DNA of 64,000 nt from Cokeromyces recurvatus (lineage: Eukaryota; Mucoromycota; Mucoromycetes; Mucorales; Mucoraceae). A program made the translations under genes and the position numbers. Shown in pieces: positions 1 to 15,437 of the stretch (the first letter of the stretch is position 1; every line of letters starts with the position of its first letter). The stretch spans positions 1,106,755 to 1,170,754 of the forward strand of contig NW_026251390.1 of assembly GCF_025118155.1 (NCBI RefSeq). Reading direction: 5' to 3'. The notes under the pieces are model-generated. The model was not told the origin of the DNA and made no database searches. It saw only the letters and a program-made list of their open reading frames with translations.

Positions 1-420
1 TAATGCCAAATAAACAAAAACGCATGCCACCAATCTCATCAGCTTTCAACTCATCTGTCTTTCCCGCCTGGACGATTCGTTGGCCTGCTATATGCCTTAT
101 ACTTTTTGAACTTGACTATCTTCATCATGGCAAACTTCCTCCAGAAGCTGCCCCCCCCTTGGTACAAAACTTGTAAACTGGTTACGTAACTCTGAATCTA
201 GTATTTATTGATACATCTTGCTTTTCCTCTTCCCTTCTCTTTCTTTTTTACCCTTTTGCCTATCAAAAGGTTTTTTAGTACGCTTTTATCCTCTCGAACT
301 GACCCGGGCAATCCAATTACCAGTATTATGTGCTCACATGGGTTTTTTAAATTTTTGTTATAAATAAAATAATTCTTTAATCGTAATAATAGTAAACTCA
401 CATTTAGTTTTTATCATTAT
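1..420 (+). mobile_element. LINE 3' fragment (copy L1)
   Basis: The first ~175 bases encode, on the plus strand, a degenerate copy of the C-terminal tail seen in the other LINE remnants of this window: the motif PAWTIRWPAICLILFELD parallels the segment at 58840-58920. It is followed by a pyrimidine-rich 3' UTR and the shared terminus GGGCAATCC, a small hairpin (315-327) and ATGTGCTCA. The 5' part lies outside the window or is lost. Assignment rests on similarity to the copies at 15438, 43885, 45095, 57172 and 58480; I infer a truncated non-LTR retrotransposon copy. Confidence 0.65.
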
Positions 421-817
421 TGTGGCCCCCTTATGTATATTCTTGTATTGCCCTTAGCAAAAAAAAAAAAAAAAAAATATTATGCTTTCAATTAACTTTC
501 CAACTCTGACTTGTAAGCAATTCTTTGTAATAGTAATATAATCTTCCGTAATTTAGAACAAGAAAGCGGAAAACACGAAGCTATATCGTTATGTTTTTAT
601 TTTATTTTTTTTACAAAATACAAGACTAAAATGAAAGACAATTTTATTTTATCAAAGGTAATTTCCGAGAAAGTAATGATTTGAACTACTGAACAAATTT
701 CTTATGCTTCATTTGATGGAAGCGATTAAAAAAATAGATTTATTTTTTAAATAACCAACAAGCTCTTTATTATTATTTACAGTCATTCTACATATAAAAT
801 TAAATCTTTCTAATTAC
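421..817. other. Gene-free stretch, 3' flank of UTP22
   Basis: AT-rich sequence with an A-run near 461-477. I see no coding potential or RNA gene. It probably holds the UTP22 transcript end, which lies on the minus strand just below 818. Confidence 0.5.
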
Positions 818-3800
818 TTAGTCTTCTTGTTTTAAAATACCCTGACCTAATCTACGAATTTCTGCTAAAATAGCATTGAAATTAGGCTGGATCATTTTAG
901 TTATTTGATTTTGTCCCTTGGCAGGTTTCTATAAATACATAAAAACTATATTAGTCTCTCTCTTCTTTTTTTTATTTTTTTTATTGTCTTATTTATTAAC
1001 TTACCAAGAAACCATTTTTGTTCATGTCAACAGGAACACAATTATATCCTGCATTTACTTTCCATTGAATAGGTGTTGCTTTGAGTGGGTTCCATACAAG
1101 TGCTAATTGATCTCCACCATATGCATTATGAAACACAAGCAATGTTTGTCCATATAACTTTTTGAGTTCAGCAATAAATTCAGTAACAGGGTCTAACTGA
1201 GCATAGGGTGTTCCATCATCATCACGCATTTTCATTGCATAAGGTTCAGGGTGTAAGTTTTGATAATAACGAGTGCAATTGGATCGATCCAAATCAAGTA
1301 CGACACTATAATCTTCAAGAGGTGTCACAAAGATACGCTTAAGATCCTGTGGAGTATTAGTAGTTGTGAAAACTTGAAGGGAAGCTCGCGCAAGGGCTGT
1401 AATACGTGCTGCTATTGCTCTTGTAGAGTTAAACCAGCGATGACCTGTGAGGTCTTTAGCAGTCGCAATTGTCATGGCTCCAACAGTCATTTGTGGATTC
1501 ACACGTCGTTGTTGATTAAAGTCAGCAATAATTGTTTCACGTTGTTTAGATGTCAAGTCGCCTTCGATATCTACGATTAAGGGTTGTGTTGCCCAATCCC
1601 ATGTAGCTAAAAGATGTAAAACACGTCCAAATCCGACAAAAGTGCTTGTAGGTGTTGACCATGGCTGTGGTTCTAAAAAGACATGTGCAGCAATTAACTC
1701 AATCATCTCTTCTGTCACATGAGGGCTTAATAAGTGACAACCAAACCATCGTTTTACAAGTCGCACAGTAGTTGAATAGGCTGTAAATCGGGCACACATA
1801 GCTTGTATGTAAAAAGTATGTGTTTGCTTATATCGTAATTGATACATGTATTTCGTGAGAGCCTCCTTAGCAAGTCGCTTATTAAGATCAGTGGTTGTTT
1901 TAGAATCAATTATCTTCTGTAAAAGAGTAGCTTCTTGCTCGAGATGAATATGGCAACGGAATAGATAGCCCATATAATATACGTCAAGATAACCTCGAAT
2001 TGCTAAGGGATTGCGTTCGCGAATATCATCGACGACTACAGAATCGACTTGGAATCTTGATTTGAGTTCTTCGGACATTTTAAGATAGAAAGCATGCTTA
2101 ACTTTTTGAAGTGCATTCAAGTCGTCGGGAAATTTGGCAGATCGCTCAATATGAACAACCACATCAATAGCATCAAAATAACGTGCCGTAGTAGGATAAG
2201 AAATCATATTGTTAAAGTCTACAGGGTGAGGTAAAGTTGCAGAACTATAACGTAAACTGGCATGAGCAGGATAAATATTGTTAATCAACAAAGGTAATGC
2301 ATCGTCAATTTGTCTTAATTGTTTAGAGAATTGATTAAAAGCTGACATAACAGTTTGGAAACCACTTATCTTGAGCTCTTCATGGTGGAAAAGATGATTA
2401 GGTAACGCCTTGCTGTAATTTAGATAGGAATATAATTGTCCTGCCCAATAGATAACTTGCGAAGGCTGCAATTTGAGGTGAAGTTCTAATAAATATAGAC
2501 AAATCTTTTGGACAATAAGAGTACGGTTTTCATATCCCTGAGTTTGCCATACAACAGATTCAACAATGGAGCCATCCTTAAATCGACGAAGTTCAGATTT
2601 AGAGCCCCAAAACTTACGGAACTCGGCAATAGCTTCTGTTTGTGTAGCGTCTGGGCCTTGATCAACTAAACGAGGGGCGTTATCAGAGTTCAACAATAAG
2701 CCTACAGTAATCTGTACATGCTCATCAATATTTTCAAGTGCTTTTGTAATGGGCCAAGTCTCGACAAGACCTTCATAATGAACAGCAACAAGATCCACAC
2801 GATTTGTCAAACCTCGATTCAAAATTGAACTTAACAAGTTTACAAAATAGGGCAAATAATGGTAATGATCAGCTTTAGCAGATTCATCAAATTTTGAAAT
2901 AGGAGCTTTACGAATATCATCAAAGGAAATATGCATCACATTGTCATATTTAAGTTTAGCATCATTGACATTCTTTAAAAACAACTCCTCAAAACGATCC
3001 GTACTATCATTAAAGAAGTTCATAGCAAGTCGTGCTTCATGCTGTACTTGCTTTAAACCAGAGATTGTCATATTAGCAGCCAAGTTAAGGGTACCTGAAG
3101 GATCGACGATAACAACATCGAACGCCTTTTGAAACTCAATAGAAGAAAATCCTTCTTTTTCATTTTCACCCAAGAAAATAGGACTTGTACTAAAGTCATG
3201 AGTTGAAATGAAATCCAAAGTGCCACGTAACAATTGATAAGAGCTATGACTAGATGAAAGCTTTTTACCCATACCATCCTTATTTCCCTGAATCAAATAA
3301 GCCATCAACATGGAAAACAAAAAGGGTGTGAATCCAATTGCAGTCAAACCACGTTGATGAATCCAAGTACGTGCTAAAAGGACAGCATTTTTGAAATCCT
3401 GACTAGATTTAATATGTTGATAGAGGAAAGCCAAATGACCCGTATAAGCAGTATCCATTAAGAGAGAAGCATTATAATGAGGGGTAGCTTCAGCAGGCTT
3501 CACACAACTCTTACCAGGTGCAAGACGTTGTAAAGGGAATACATCGCTATCTACACAAGGCAAGATACGAATAACACATTTTGTTTTACTGAAATCAATC
3601 TCTGGTTTGCCCTTTATAGGCTTTACCAACAAAATGGGTCGACGAAAATCACCATTCAAGATGCTATACTCTATATCGAATTTTTTTGATGATTGAAGTG
3701 CAGAAGCTAAAACAGCTAAATAGCAAGCGCGTTTGTGAAAATAGCGGTAGTTGGCATAATCTTTTTCTTGGAAAATAGTGGATGGCATTTCTACTGCAAC

Positions 3801-4595
3801 ATCAACATTAAAGGGCTTCTTTGATTTGGCAATTGTTTTTAAGCCATATCCACCTACAATGTGCATTGATGTAGGCTTTTCAAATGCAAATGGATGTAAT
3901 GCATCTTTTGCAGGCTGTGGATCTGGGAAAGGTGTGACAATCTTATTCTTTTTCAACATGTCCTCAGCAAATTCATGTAACTATTTCGAAGAGAAGTTAG
4001 TATTATAAAGTTGTAAATTTTATTGCTGTCATCTCTACCTTCATTGATTTGCCATTAGGAATAGAATCAAAAATAGCCTTTAAATTATGAAGTGCCTTTT
4101 CCAAAGTTTTATGTTTCTCATAATTAATAGCAATTTCAGTTAATAATTCATCAATCTATTCATAAAGAGTTGTATAAGCATAAAATAGATGTTTATATTT
4201 TTATTTTTTAATATTACCTCAAGTTTAAAAATGTTGGATTTGTAAAGTTCGGCAGTCTCTTTAAGTCCTTCTAATTCGCCAGAAATAACATCATCTTCAG
4301 TTGGTTTGGCTTTTTTGATCTCGGTACTTTCAAGTTCATGATCATTGTCATCATCATCATCTGAGTTAGATTCCCAATCACCTTCTTCTTCAGAAAATCC
4401 AGTGTTCATTGTATATTCTTCTTCAGTTTGATTATTAGATTCATGATCTTTTTTAGCTTGCTAAAAAAAAAAAAAACAGATTAGTAAAAAGAAAAAAACT
4501 ATCCAAAAAAAAAACAACTCTTTTTTATAAAATACCTTCTTTGCAGGCTCTTCGGCTAATGCTTTTTTATATTTTCTTTTTGTAGCAGCAACCAT
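818..4595 (-). CDS. UTP22: U3 snoRNP / SSU processome protein Utp22 (NOL6/Nrap family)
   Basis: Nrap-family protein of the small-subunit processome, acting in the nucleolus with U3 snoRNP in 18S pre-rRNA processing. I model five exons: 4536-4595, 4218-4460, 4039-4155, 1005-3980 and 818-928. All introns are phase 0 and the exons sum to 1169 codons (1168 aa). The start MVAATKRKYKKALAEE is basic and lysine-rich; residues ~25-65 are acidic. The large exon carries the Nrap body (e.g. VGGYGLKTIAKSKKPFNVDVAVEMP and FGCHLLSPHVTEEMIELIAAHVF, each only partly quoted from the family blocks). The last exon ends PNFNAILAEIRRLGQG, which matches the conserved C-terminal tail of human NOL6, supporting the last splice. 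Transcribed divergently from NOP58. Confidence 0.93.
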
Positions 4596-5085
4596 TCTTT
4601 AGAAAAATGTTAAGTATTTCAAAAGAGTTGAATGATAAGCGGAGCTGTTTCTCTTACATAAAAAAAGATCAATTTTTGGAGGCTTAGACATAAAAAATAA
4701 AGGGGGAAACAAGCATTGTGTTCAGTGCAAATAAAGCCTGTGACTGTATTTCATGTAAGGCTTATACTTCTATAAAATGTTAAATATAGAACCCTTTATT
4801 ATAAAATAAAGATTTTTTTTTAGATAAACTGCTTGAATAATAAAGTAGATTTATTCTTCCAAGTTTATTGTTATAAATTAGTAACGATTTTATCTATCCT
4901 ATTTTTAAGAAAGTACATCAAAAATTCACTGAAGCTTTTTTAATGCTTGCAAAAGTTTGTGACCGGCCTTTCAAAAGAAAAAAAAAAAAAGCTTCATAGT
5001 TTCAAAAAAAAAAACTTTCATTTTTATTTTTTTTTTTATTTTTAAACAACAACACTTTTCTCTTTTTTATTTTTAAAGTCAAAAG
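4596..5085. promoter_or_regulatory. Shared divergent promoter UTP22 / NOP58
   Basis: 490 bases separate the two start codons of divergently transcribed nucleolar genes. It contains long A and T tracts and an inverted repeat: TGAAGCTTTTTT at 4930-4941 and its complement AAAAAAGCTTCA at 4985-4996. Co-regulation of both genes from this region is inference from the layout; I do not recognise a specific factor site. Confidence 0.5.
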
Positions 5086-6786
5086 ATGCTTATTCTTTAC
5101 GAAACTGCTGCTGGTTACGCCTTATTTAAACTTGTTAATGATGGCAAGTTAGCTAAGCCCGAAGAACTTTACAAAGATTTTGAATCTGCTGAAAAGGCAA
5201 ATGAAGCGTATGTATCGATCTTTTCTTTTTTTCTTTAGCAAGTAGAATTTCGTATTTAATTAGCTCGTTTTTATAGTGTCAAATTGAAGGCTTTTAAAAA
5301 GTTCGAAAATACCACCGATGCTTTAGCTGCAGTCACTGGTATTGTTGAAGGCAAGATGCCCAAGAACTTGAAAAAGTTTTTGGAATCCGAAATCTCTGAA
5401 AAGGAAATGAAGAAGGAAAAGTTGGTTATCAGTGATCCTAAGCTTGGTATGTAACTCAATTTTCGAAAATTGTGTGTGTGTGTATGTGTGTGTGTGTGTG
5501 TCAAGAAGATATGAAAACAATTTATATGTAGATTGAAATTTAACTTGATTAAACTTACTTATTTTTGTTCTATATTAGGTTCTTCTATCAACAAGAAGTT
5601 AGGTATTAACATTTTGTCCGACTCCACCGTTCAAGATCTTTACAGAGGCATTCGTGAACAATTTGAATCACTCGTGTCTGGTTTGTCACATTCCGATCTT
5701 TCCGCCATGTCTTTAGGTCTTTCTCATTCATTGTCTCGTTATAAGCTTAAGTTTTCTCCTGATAAAGTCGATACCATGATTGTTCAAGCCATTGCTCTCT
5801 TAGATGATCTCGATAAGGAGCTTAATACATATGCCATGCGTGTCAAAGAATGGTATGGCTGGCATTTCCCAGAAATGACAAAGATTATTGTTGATAACCT
5901 TGCCTATGCCAAGGTTGTCAAAGCTATGGGTTTCCGTACTAATGCTCATGCCGTTGATATGTCTGAAGTCCTTCCTGAAGAACTTGAAACTGAAGTTAAG
6001 GAAGCTGCTGAAATTTCTATGGGTACAGAAATTTCTCAAGAAGATCTCGATAATATCTTTGAACTCTGTGATCAAGTCATTCATATCACCGAATATCGTA
6101 CTCAACTTTATGAGTATTTGAAGAACCGTATGCATGCCATTGCTCCTAATTTGACTTCTTTAGTTGGTGAATTGGTTGGTGCTCGTTTGATTTCTCATGC
6201 CGGTTCTCTCATGAACCTCTCCAAGCAACCTGCTTCCACAATCCAAATTTTAGGTGCTGAAAAAGCTTTGTTCCGTGCTCTTAAGACCAAACACAACACA
6301 CCTAAATATGGTTTAATTTATCATGCTTCACTTGTTGGACAAGCTGCTCCTAAGAATAAGGCTAAGGTAGCTCGTATGTTAGCTGCTAAGGCTGCTCTTT
6401 GCCTTAGAGTAGATGCTCTTGGTGAAACCGAATCAAATGAAGTTGGTGTTGATGGTCGACAAAAGGTTGAAACTCGTATACAAACTCTCGAAGGTCGTGT
6501 CCTTGCCAAGGCCAATAAAGATACCTCCGTCAAGAACCAAACTAAATTCAAGTTTAACAAGACTCAACAATACAGTGAAAATGCAGATATTGTCATGACA
6601 GATGCTGAGCCCGAAAAAAAGAGAAAGATTGAAGAAGTTGAGCCTAGTGAAGAAGCTGTTGAAGAAGAACCAAAGAAGAAGAAGGAGAAGAAAGATAAGA
6701 AAGAGAAGAAGGAAAAGAAGGAAAAGAAAGAGAAAAAGGAAAAGAAAGAAAAAAAGGAGAAGAAAGAGAAAAAGAATAAGGATTAA
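5086..6786 (+). CDS. NOP58: Box C/D snoRNP core protein Nop58
   Basis: Core protein of box C/D snoRNPs, which guide 2'-O-methylation of rRNA in the nucleolus. Exons 5086-5207, 5277-5446 and 5579-6786 give 499 aa with matching phases. Start [16 protein letters not shown] matches the family N-terminus. The Nop domain is clear: [19 protein letters not shown] and [16 protein letters not shown]. The C-terminus is a long KKE/KKD-rich tail, as in the yeast and animal proteins. Intron 2 contains a (TG)n tract around 5471-5502. Divergent from UTP22. Confidence 0.97.
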
Positions 6787-7591
6787 GCAAGTATTTTAGT
6801 TTAGATTTATTTCTTGCATGTTAATTTTTTCCTTTTTGAATGTATATATGATATTATATTAATAAAATGCCTTTGTTTTATGCAAAATAAAGAAAATATG
6901 ATGTACCTTAAAAAAAAAATAAAAAAAAAAAATAAAAAACTTAAGCCACTTTTTATTATCCAATCAAAGTATGTAACTGAAATATGACATTATTATTATA
7001 AATCGAAAAGTGATGAATATCTTTTAAAGAATAACGGCCTTTATTTCCTTCAAGACTTTTAGATATGAATCAATACTTTATATTTAGATACTTTCTAATT
7101 TATCATGATTAATATAAAACAACATACTATTGCCATGTTTTTGAAGTTTTGTTACACTGTAAAATTATTCATACAACGTCTATTGTTTGATAAATGCCAT
7201 TTTAAAATCCAGTTAAAAAGGTAGAAGAGATAAAGTGAAAATGAATTTTTATTATATATCAGAATTGATAGTAGTTTGTCTTTACTCCTTTTTTCCTTGA
7301 TAATAGACATAAATAATCAGCCTTTTTTTTTTTCTTCCTTTATTTGATTTAAGGTTAACACATTAGATCATTATTGACTGTAAAATTTGCTTTAAAAAAA
7401 AAATCAAGTGCTGAGAATGAAAATCCAAAAAAAATGAATAAATAAAAGCGATTATTTTATTTTATTTTAATTTATTTTATTTTCACTGTATATAAAATAA
7501 TCTTTGGCATATACACACACACACACAAATATATATATATATAGAGAAAGATATAGAGATAGTTAATGTACATATAGAAGAATATAAAACA
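6787..7591. other. Intergenic: NOP58 3' end and channel-gene promoter
   Basis: AT-rich. A likely polyadenylation area follows the NOP58 stop (AATAAA-like signals near 6860-6890). Just upstream of the next gene are a short (CA)n run and a (TA)n run (7513-7545). I see no gene here. Confidence 0.5.
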
Positions 7592-7993
7592 ATGTCTACT
7601 TATAATACAACATCACTCAGTTTTACCACATCAACTATTACCAATGACATAATATCGCCTACTACATCATCCTCTATTTCCAATAATACAACTATTTATT
7701 CTAGTATATCATCATCTGATTCTACTTTTATAGCTACACCAACTACTACTACTACTACTGCTATTACTTCAACTGCAGGACCTTCAACTTCACATATTCC
7801 CGGACTCGATATCCCTTTTACTAGTGATGGGGCTAAAAAATACCTTGAAGATGCCAGACACACCTCAGATATCGGTTCACAATTCACAATTTGTTTTATC
7901 GTTGGTCTTATTTGTTTTCTAGTATTTTGTTTTTTTCGAACAAGGTAAAACTATCAAATGAATTATTAAAAAATTAATTTAATTTTCTTTTTT

Positions 7994-8031
<38 letters not shown>

Positions 8032-9657
8032 CCACAAAATATTAGGGTACCAGTTTTATTTTCTCCTCGTTCAAATATGAAACGGTAATATATAGTCTCA
8101 ATCTATTATTGTTGCTATCATTATTTTAATTTTTTTTTTGTTAATTTTAAAGACATAAACCGCCTGAACTTCCTAATACATTTGTTGGCTGGATTTGGCC
8201 GTTATTAAAAATTAATGATGAAGAAATGCTATCCAATGTCGGCTTAGATGCTTTACTGGTAACAAAAAAAAAAAAAAATGATTCAGGGTTTCACGTTACA
8301 CATACTGATTTTATTTAATTCATAATAGATGCTAAAATTTATCACCATGAGTATTAAGATATTTGGTATTTGTACTTTATTTGGTCTTACCATCTTTGTC
8401 CCCATTACTATGACCTCAGATATATCCCATTTGGGAGCTAATATAACAGCGATTGACCGAGTCTCGATTACTGCCATCGAAGAGGGCTCTAATAAGATCA
8501 TTGCTTATCTTGTCTTTGCATACATCTTCACCTTTATCACATTTTTCTTTTTAAACCAAGGTTATAACGATTATGTGTATCTGAGAGCAAAATACGTGTT
8601 ATCTCAATCAAGATCACTTGTAGCGAGATCGATCATTGTGACAGGCATACCAAAGGAGTTACGATCTGATAGGGCATTGGCTAATTATTATGAACAGTTG
8701 GGTATAGGTCGTGTTGAGAGATGTTATGTGGTTAGGACTGTGCATCGCCTAAATACTTTGATTAAAAGGAGAGCGCAGGCATTAAATAAACTGGAAGAAG
8801 CCTATGCTCGCTACTGGGGGAACCCTTGCAAGATTTCTGGATATGATCCGGATCGAATCTTGGATGATGCCGACATGTATAAAAGAGTATTAGAATTAGC
8901 TGATAAACGACAAAAGACATCATACGATAAGACATTCTTTAAGGGGTTAATAGAACCATCTTTAGGGAAAACAGTAGAAAAGACCCGTCATCAGAGACCT
9001 AAAGTGCGTATTGGTGGACTGCTAGGAATTGGTGGTAAAAAAGTAGATGCAATTGAATACTATACAAAGTTATTTGATGATTTAGATCAAACTGTCATAG
9101 AATGTAGACAGACACCCTATTATGAAATGACAAATGTAGGATTTGTTACTTTTGAAGATATAAATAGTGCGGTAAAGTTTTTTTTTAAAAAAAAAAAGAA
9201 AAAAAAAAAGAAAGAAAATATCCTTACCCTATTTATTTTGATGTAGATTATTGCTTCACAAATCGCTATTAACCCAAGACCTTTCACATGTCGAACAAGT
9301 ATGGCTTGTGAGCCTAGGGATGTTCTTTGGAGCGCAATTGCTATTCGAGGCCGAGAAAGAATTATTCGTGAGATAATTATTTGGACCATAACCGTGCTAC
9401 TTTGTCTAACTTGGTTCATCCCTGTGGGTGCAGTTTCTTCCTTGTTAAGTATTGATACTATAAAGAGATTGAATTCAAGATTGGGCGAAAAGCTTGAAAA
9501 CAATCCTGTTACTAAGCTGGTCCTTGGATCCTTTGTGCCTCCCTTGATTCTTAACATCTTTACATCTGTTTTACCCATCTTTTTTGATAGTAAGTAAATA
9601 TGTAATTTATACATTGAGATGAATCTATTTTTATTTTATTTTATTTATTTATTTTAT

Positions 9658-9696
<39 letters not shown>

Positions 9697-11572
9697 CTGT
9701 AGGCATGGGATACATTCAAGGGTTAAGATCACGGAGTGCAATAGCAGAATCTACTCTTAGCAAGTAAGTCATGCAGCAATGAATATTAACAAGCATTTAT
9801 AACTTACTATTTATTTTAGACAATATTTTTTCCTGATCTTTTTTACACTAATTTTTTATTCTGTTGTGGGTACAACTGTTATGACCCTAGTTACTGATTT
9901 TACTAACAATCCGAAAGAAATCCCAACCTTTCTTGCTAATGTTTTACCTTCTGTAAATGCACTTTATATTCTATACTTTAAAAGATTTATTAACTTATAT
10001 ACGTATATATATATATATATATTTAGCTTGCACCTTTTTTCATCAATTATACCATTTTACAGAGTTTTTTAGTGTAAGCATACAGCTACTCATTTCTAAC
10101 TCATATAATTAACTGTATATATATATAATATATAGTATGCCTTTAAACTTATTGTTATTGGGTGCAATCATCATTCGTGGCTTTAATCATCTTTTTATTT
10201 GCAAAACCCCTCGACAGCATGCCGAAAATCGAGCACCTTGGGCTTTTAATTATGGCATTGGATATCCAGTTCCTCTTTTAGTCTTTGCCATTGTCTTTGA
10301 ATACTCACTCATTTCTCCTCTTGTTCTCTTATTTGGTACAGTTTACTTTTGTTTTACCTTTGTTGTTTATAAATACCAATTTCTATATGGTAAGTAAGAA
10401 AGATAAAGGATATATAATACATCATTTATAATGCTTATTTTTTTTTTTTAAAAGTTTATTTTAGGCCTTATGAAGCAGCAGGCAAATTATGGACAATGGT
10501 TATTCCACGTATCATTTTTACACTTGTTCTATTTCAATTAACTATGATGGGCTTGTTTTTATTAAGAGGATCTTATATTTTGGGCGGTTTAATTGTGCCT
10601 CTGATCTTTTTTACTTTTTTATTTCGATACATTTTAAACAGGGCTTACGAGCGCAATGCATTTAATTTGCCAATAGAGCTTTTGGTCAATTACAAAAGAG
10701 ATAAAAAGAATATACACAGCAATGGTGATGACTCCTCCTCCTCCTCCTCGTCTTCTTCTTCTTCTGATAGTGAGGATGAAAGATCTCTGACTACTTCTCA
10801 ACAGCTGAACCTTGAAGAAAAAAATAGATGGAAACGAGCTGCGATCTCTGCTGTCCATCTTAAAGATGATAACATGACAGAAAAAAATCTCGTCCGTCCT
10901 CATCATCGTAAGGTTATATTGGATGAAGACGATTATGAAGCAACGCCCGATGCTCTGACAGATTACCGACAACCACCTATGAAACTGAACTCAGGCATTT
11001 TAGACGCTGGATTAAAGAGATATGGTAATCCGTTATTGGTTGGTGTTTTACCACAACTTTGGTTACCGGTTAAGATACCTGATAGTGATCAACAACAACA
11101 ACAGCGTTCTAATAATAATTATCATAAAAATGATGGAGGACGTCTTGCACAACATCTTGCTGAAATCTTGAGAAAAGTTGAACATGAAAAAGCAGTAGAG
11201 CAGCAACAACAAGAAGGAGACAACGACAATAATGAGGATACAATGATAAAAAAGGCTAGAATAGCAGCACATCAGAATGCAGCTTCTATTGTAGCGAAGA
11301 CTCCGCAATCCAAAACTACAACCTTTCAATCCTTGTTTAGACGATGTGTATTTAAACAACATCAAGAGACAAACAAAGATATTGAAGGAGCATCTTCTAT
11401 CATTGATTTGATACCTACACATGAATCTTCTAGTAGAAGTAGTATACATCAGACCTATTATCATCATCGAAAATCTCATGTTGCACGTTCATTAGATTTG
11501 GAAAATAGACCTGATATGATTAAAGACACTATCATATCAGCGAGTTCACCTGCTATTCTAAAAGACTCATAA
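7592..11572 (+). CDS. CSC1/OSCA-type hyperosmolality-gated cation channel (DUF221/RSN1_7TM)
   Basis: Predicted plasma-membrane, stress-gated Ca2+-permeable channel of the TMEM63/OSCA/CSC1 superfamily. I model nine exons: 7592-7944, 8046-8084, 8153-8258, 8329-9171, 9247-9589, 9703-9763, 9820-10002, 10136-10389 and 10455-11572, summing to 1100 codons. Order of parts: a Ser/Thr-rich N-terminal ectodomain (~1-95), TM1, the segment PPELPNTFVGWIWPLLKIND, TM2-3, a cytosolic loop with VTGIPKELRSDRALANYYEQ and a GFVTFED strand, the conserved NPRPFT/EPRDVLW boundary, then a multi-TM core ending EYSLISPLVLLFG and RPYEAAGKLW. A ~300-residue disordered Ser-, Gln- and Asp-rich tail follows. The exon 7/8 junction (9950-10136) is the weakest point; an 11-nt microexon model is also possible but loses about 13 conserved-length residues. 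Confidence 0.9.
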
Positions 11573-11878
11573 ATTGTATACAGATTACTCCTTTTGTAAA
11601 AAAAAAAATGCTGTTCTTTAAAAGGAAATTTTATATAAAATAATGAAATTCCAAGGTTATACCATAACTTTGTTTTTTTTCGCTTTTTTTTTTCTTCTTC
11701 TTATCTTCCAAATGAATAAGAATATGTATAAGGCAGGATTGTATATTGGCAACATTTACAATACTAGTAATATAAATAGATATATTTATATATAAAAGAA
11801 AATGAAAAAAAGAAAGAAAAAAAAAGTATAACTTGATAGACTAAACTCCTTTATTATTATTATTTTATTTTATTTTAG
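11573..11878. other. Intergenic; missing 5' end of YAK1
   Basis: Contains the 3' end of the channel gene and must hold the first exon(s) of YAK1, but I cannot fix them. ATG 11802 followed by a GTATAA donor is in the wrong phase for the exon at 11879; ATG 11644 with a GTTATA donor has the right phase but is a weak splice site. Confidence 0.45.
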
Positions 11879-14345
<2,467 letters not shown>

Positions 14346-14349
<4 letters not shown>

Positions 14350-15256
14350 CGCCATGAATCTAAATCTTCTGGATTTACAAATACTTTTTCCCCATTTTCT
14401 CGAATCGTTTCCTTTTTCGTATCTCTTGCTAATGCTTTTCTCATATCTGAAATAAATAAATAAATAAATAAAAAGAAAAATAAAATAAAATAAAATAAAA
14501 TAAAATAAAATAAAATAAAATAAAATAAAATAAAATAAAATAAAATAAAATAAAATAAAATAAAATAAAATAAAATAAAATAAAATAAAATAAAATCATT
14601 ACCATAGGCATCCTCGTTTGTATGTCCTGCATAGTAGTTCCTTACTCTTCGATAGACAGAATATCCAAACTTACGATACATATCAATCGCCACAGAGTTT
14701 GAAATACGAACATAGAGGTCAACAAACCAACCATTATAGACAGACTCAGAGACTTGTTCAAGAAGGTTCATCATACCTTCTGCAAGGCCTAGACGTCGAT
14801 ATTCTGGAGCTACTGTAATAGCAGTAACGTGTCCATGCCAGTTTTTACCTGTGCCCTCTGTTTTGCCCATTACTAAAAAAAAAAAAAAAGAGAGACAGAC
14901 AGAGAGAGTTATGATTATTATTCACTTTTGTAAATCATCGAATTTACATATTTACCATAACCCATAAGATGGTTATGTGGTGATACTTGAACACTGAATA
15001 AATCAGGCCAACGAGCAAGGTATTGAAGATAAAAGGAAATGTTGTACTATGGAAAATGAAGACATTAATGGACTTTTGAGAGTTATTTTTTTTTTCCTTT
15101 AAATTTATTACTGTTTCAGTTAATGGATCAAGATTGCTAATGACAATAATAAAAAAATGTTATTTTATACAATGGTAATTTTATTGAAAGAGATTTTAAT
15201 TACATGTTATTAAATTCGAATAAATCAGTCGCCTTGAAACGTCTTAATAAACTCAT
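14346..15256 (-). CDS. NAA20: N-terminal acetyltransferase B catalytic subunit
   Basis: GNAT-fold catalytic subunit of NatB, which acetylates Met-Asp/Glu/Asn/Gln N-termini co-translationally. Five exons: 15204-15256, 15112-15136, 14956-15046, 14603-14872 and 14346-14446, total 179 aa, the usual family length. Motifs: MSLLRRFKATDLFEFNNINL at the start, LDPLTET, YLQYLARWPDLF, the acetyl-CoA loop VAPEYRRLGLAEGMM, VDLYVRISNSVAIDMYRKFG, and EDAYDMRKALARD across the last splice. The last intron (14447-14602) is almost wholly a pentanucleotide microsatellite. Convergent with YAK1, with overlapping stop codons. Confidence 0.96.
14457..14596. repeat. ATAAA/TAAAA pentanucleotide microsatellite in NAA20 intron 4
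   Basis: After a short TAAA run, about 23-24 nearly perfect tandem units of TAAAA fill 14481-14596. Read on the minus strand it is TTTTA repeats, so it stays open in frame (encoding repeated FYFIL), but it lies between a canonical GTAATG donor and a TTTCAG acceptor and is intronic. Confidence 0.95.
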
Positions 15257-15437
15257 CGTTAAATGTTTACAATAGACAAAAAAAAAAAAAAAAAAAAAAA
15301 AGGATTCAACAAAAAAAAAAAGTACCGGAGTTACAAAAAATGGTTATAGTTTCATAGTTGCAGTTTTTACACTTTAAATTTAGACGATGTTAGTATTTTT
15401 CTGGACGAATCCAAATTAAATATTCAGGCTTTTTCTT

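Noticed and set aside
11802..11825. ATG 11802 with poly-Lys codons as first exon of YAK1
   Set aside because: A GTATAA donor at 11826 leaves phase 0, whereas exon 11879 needs one carried nucleotide.
14441..14632. FYFIL-repeat protein frame
   Set aside because: It is the microsatellite intron of NAA20 with canonical splice sites and correct phases on both sides.
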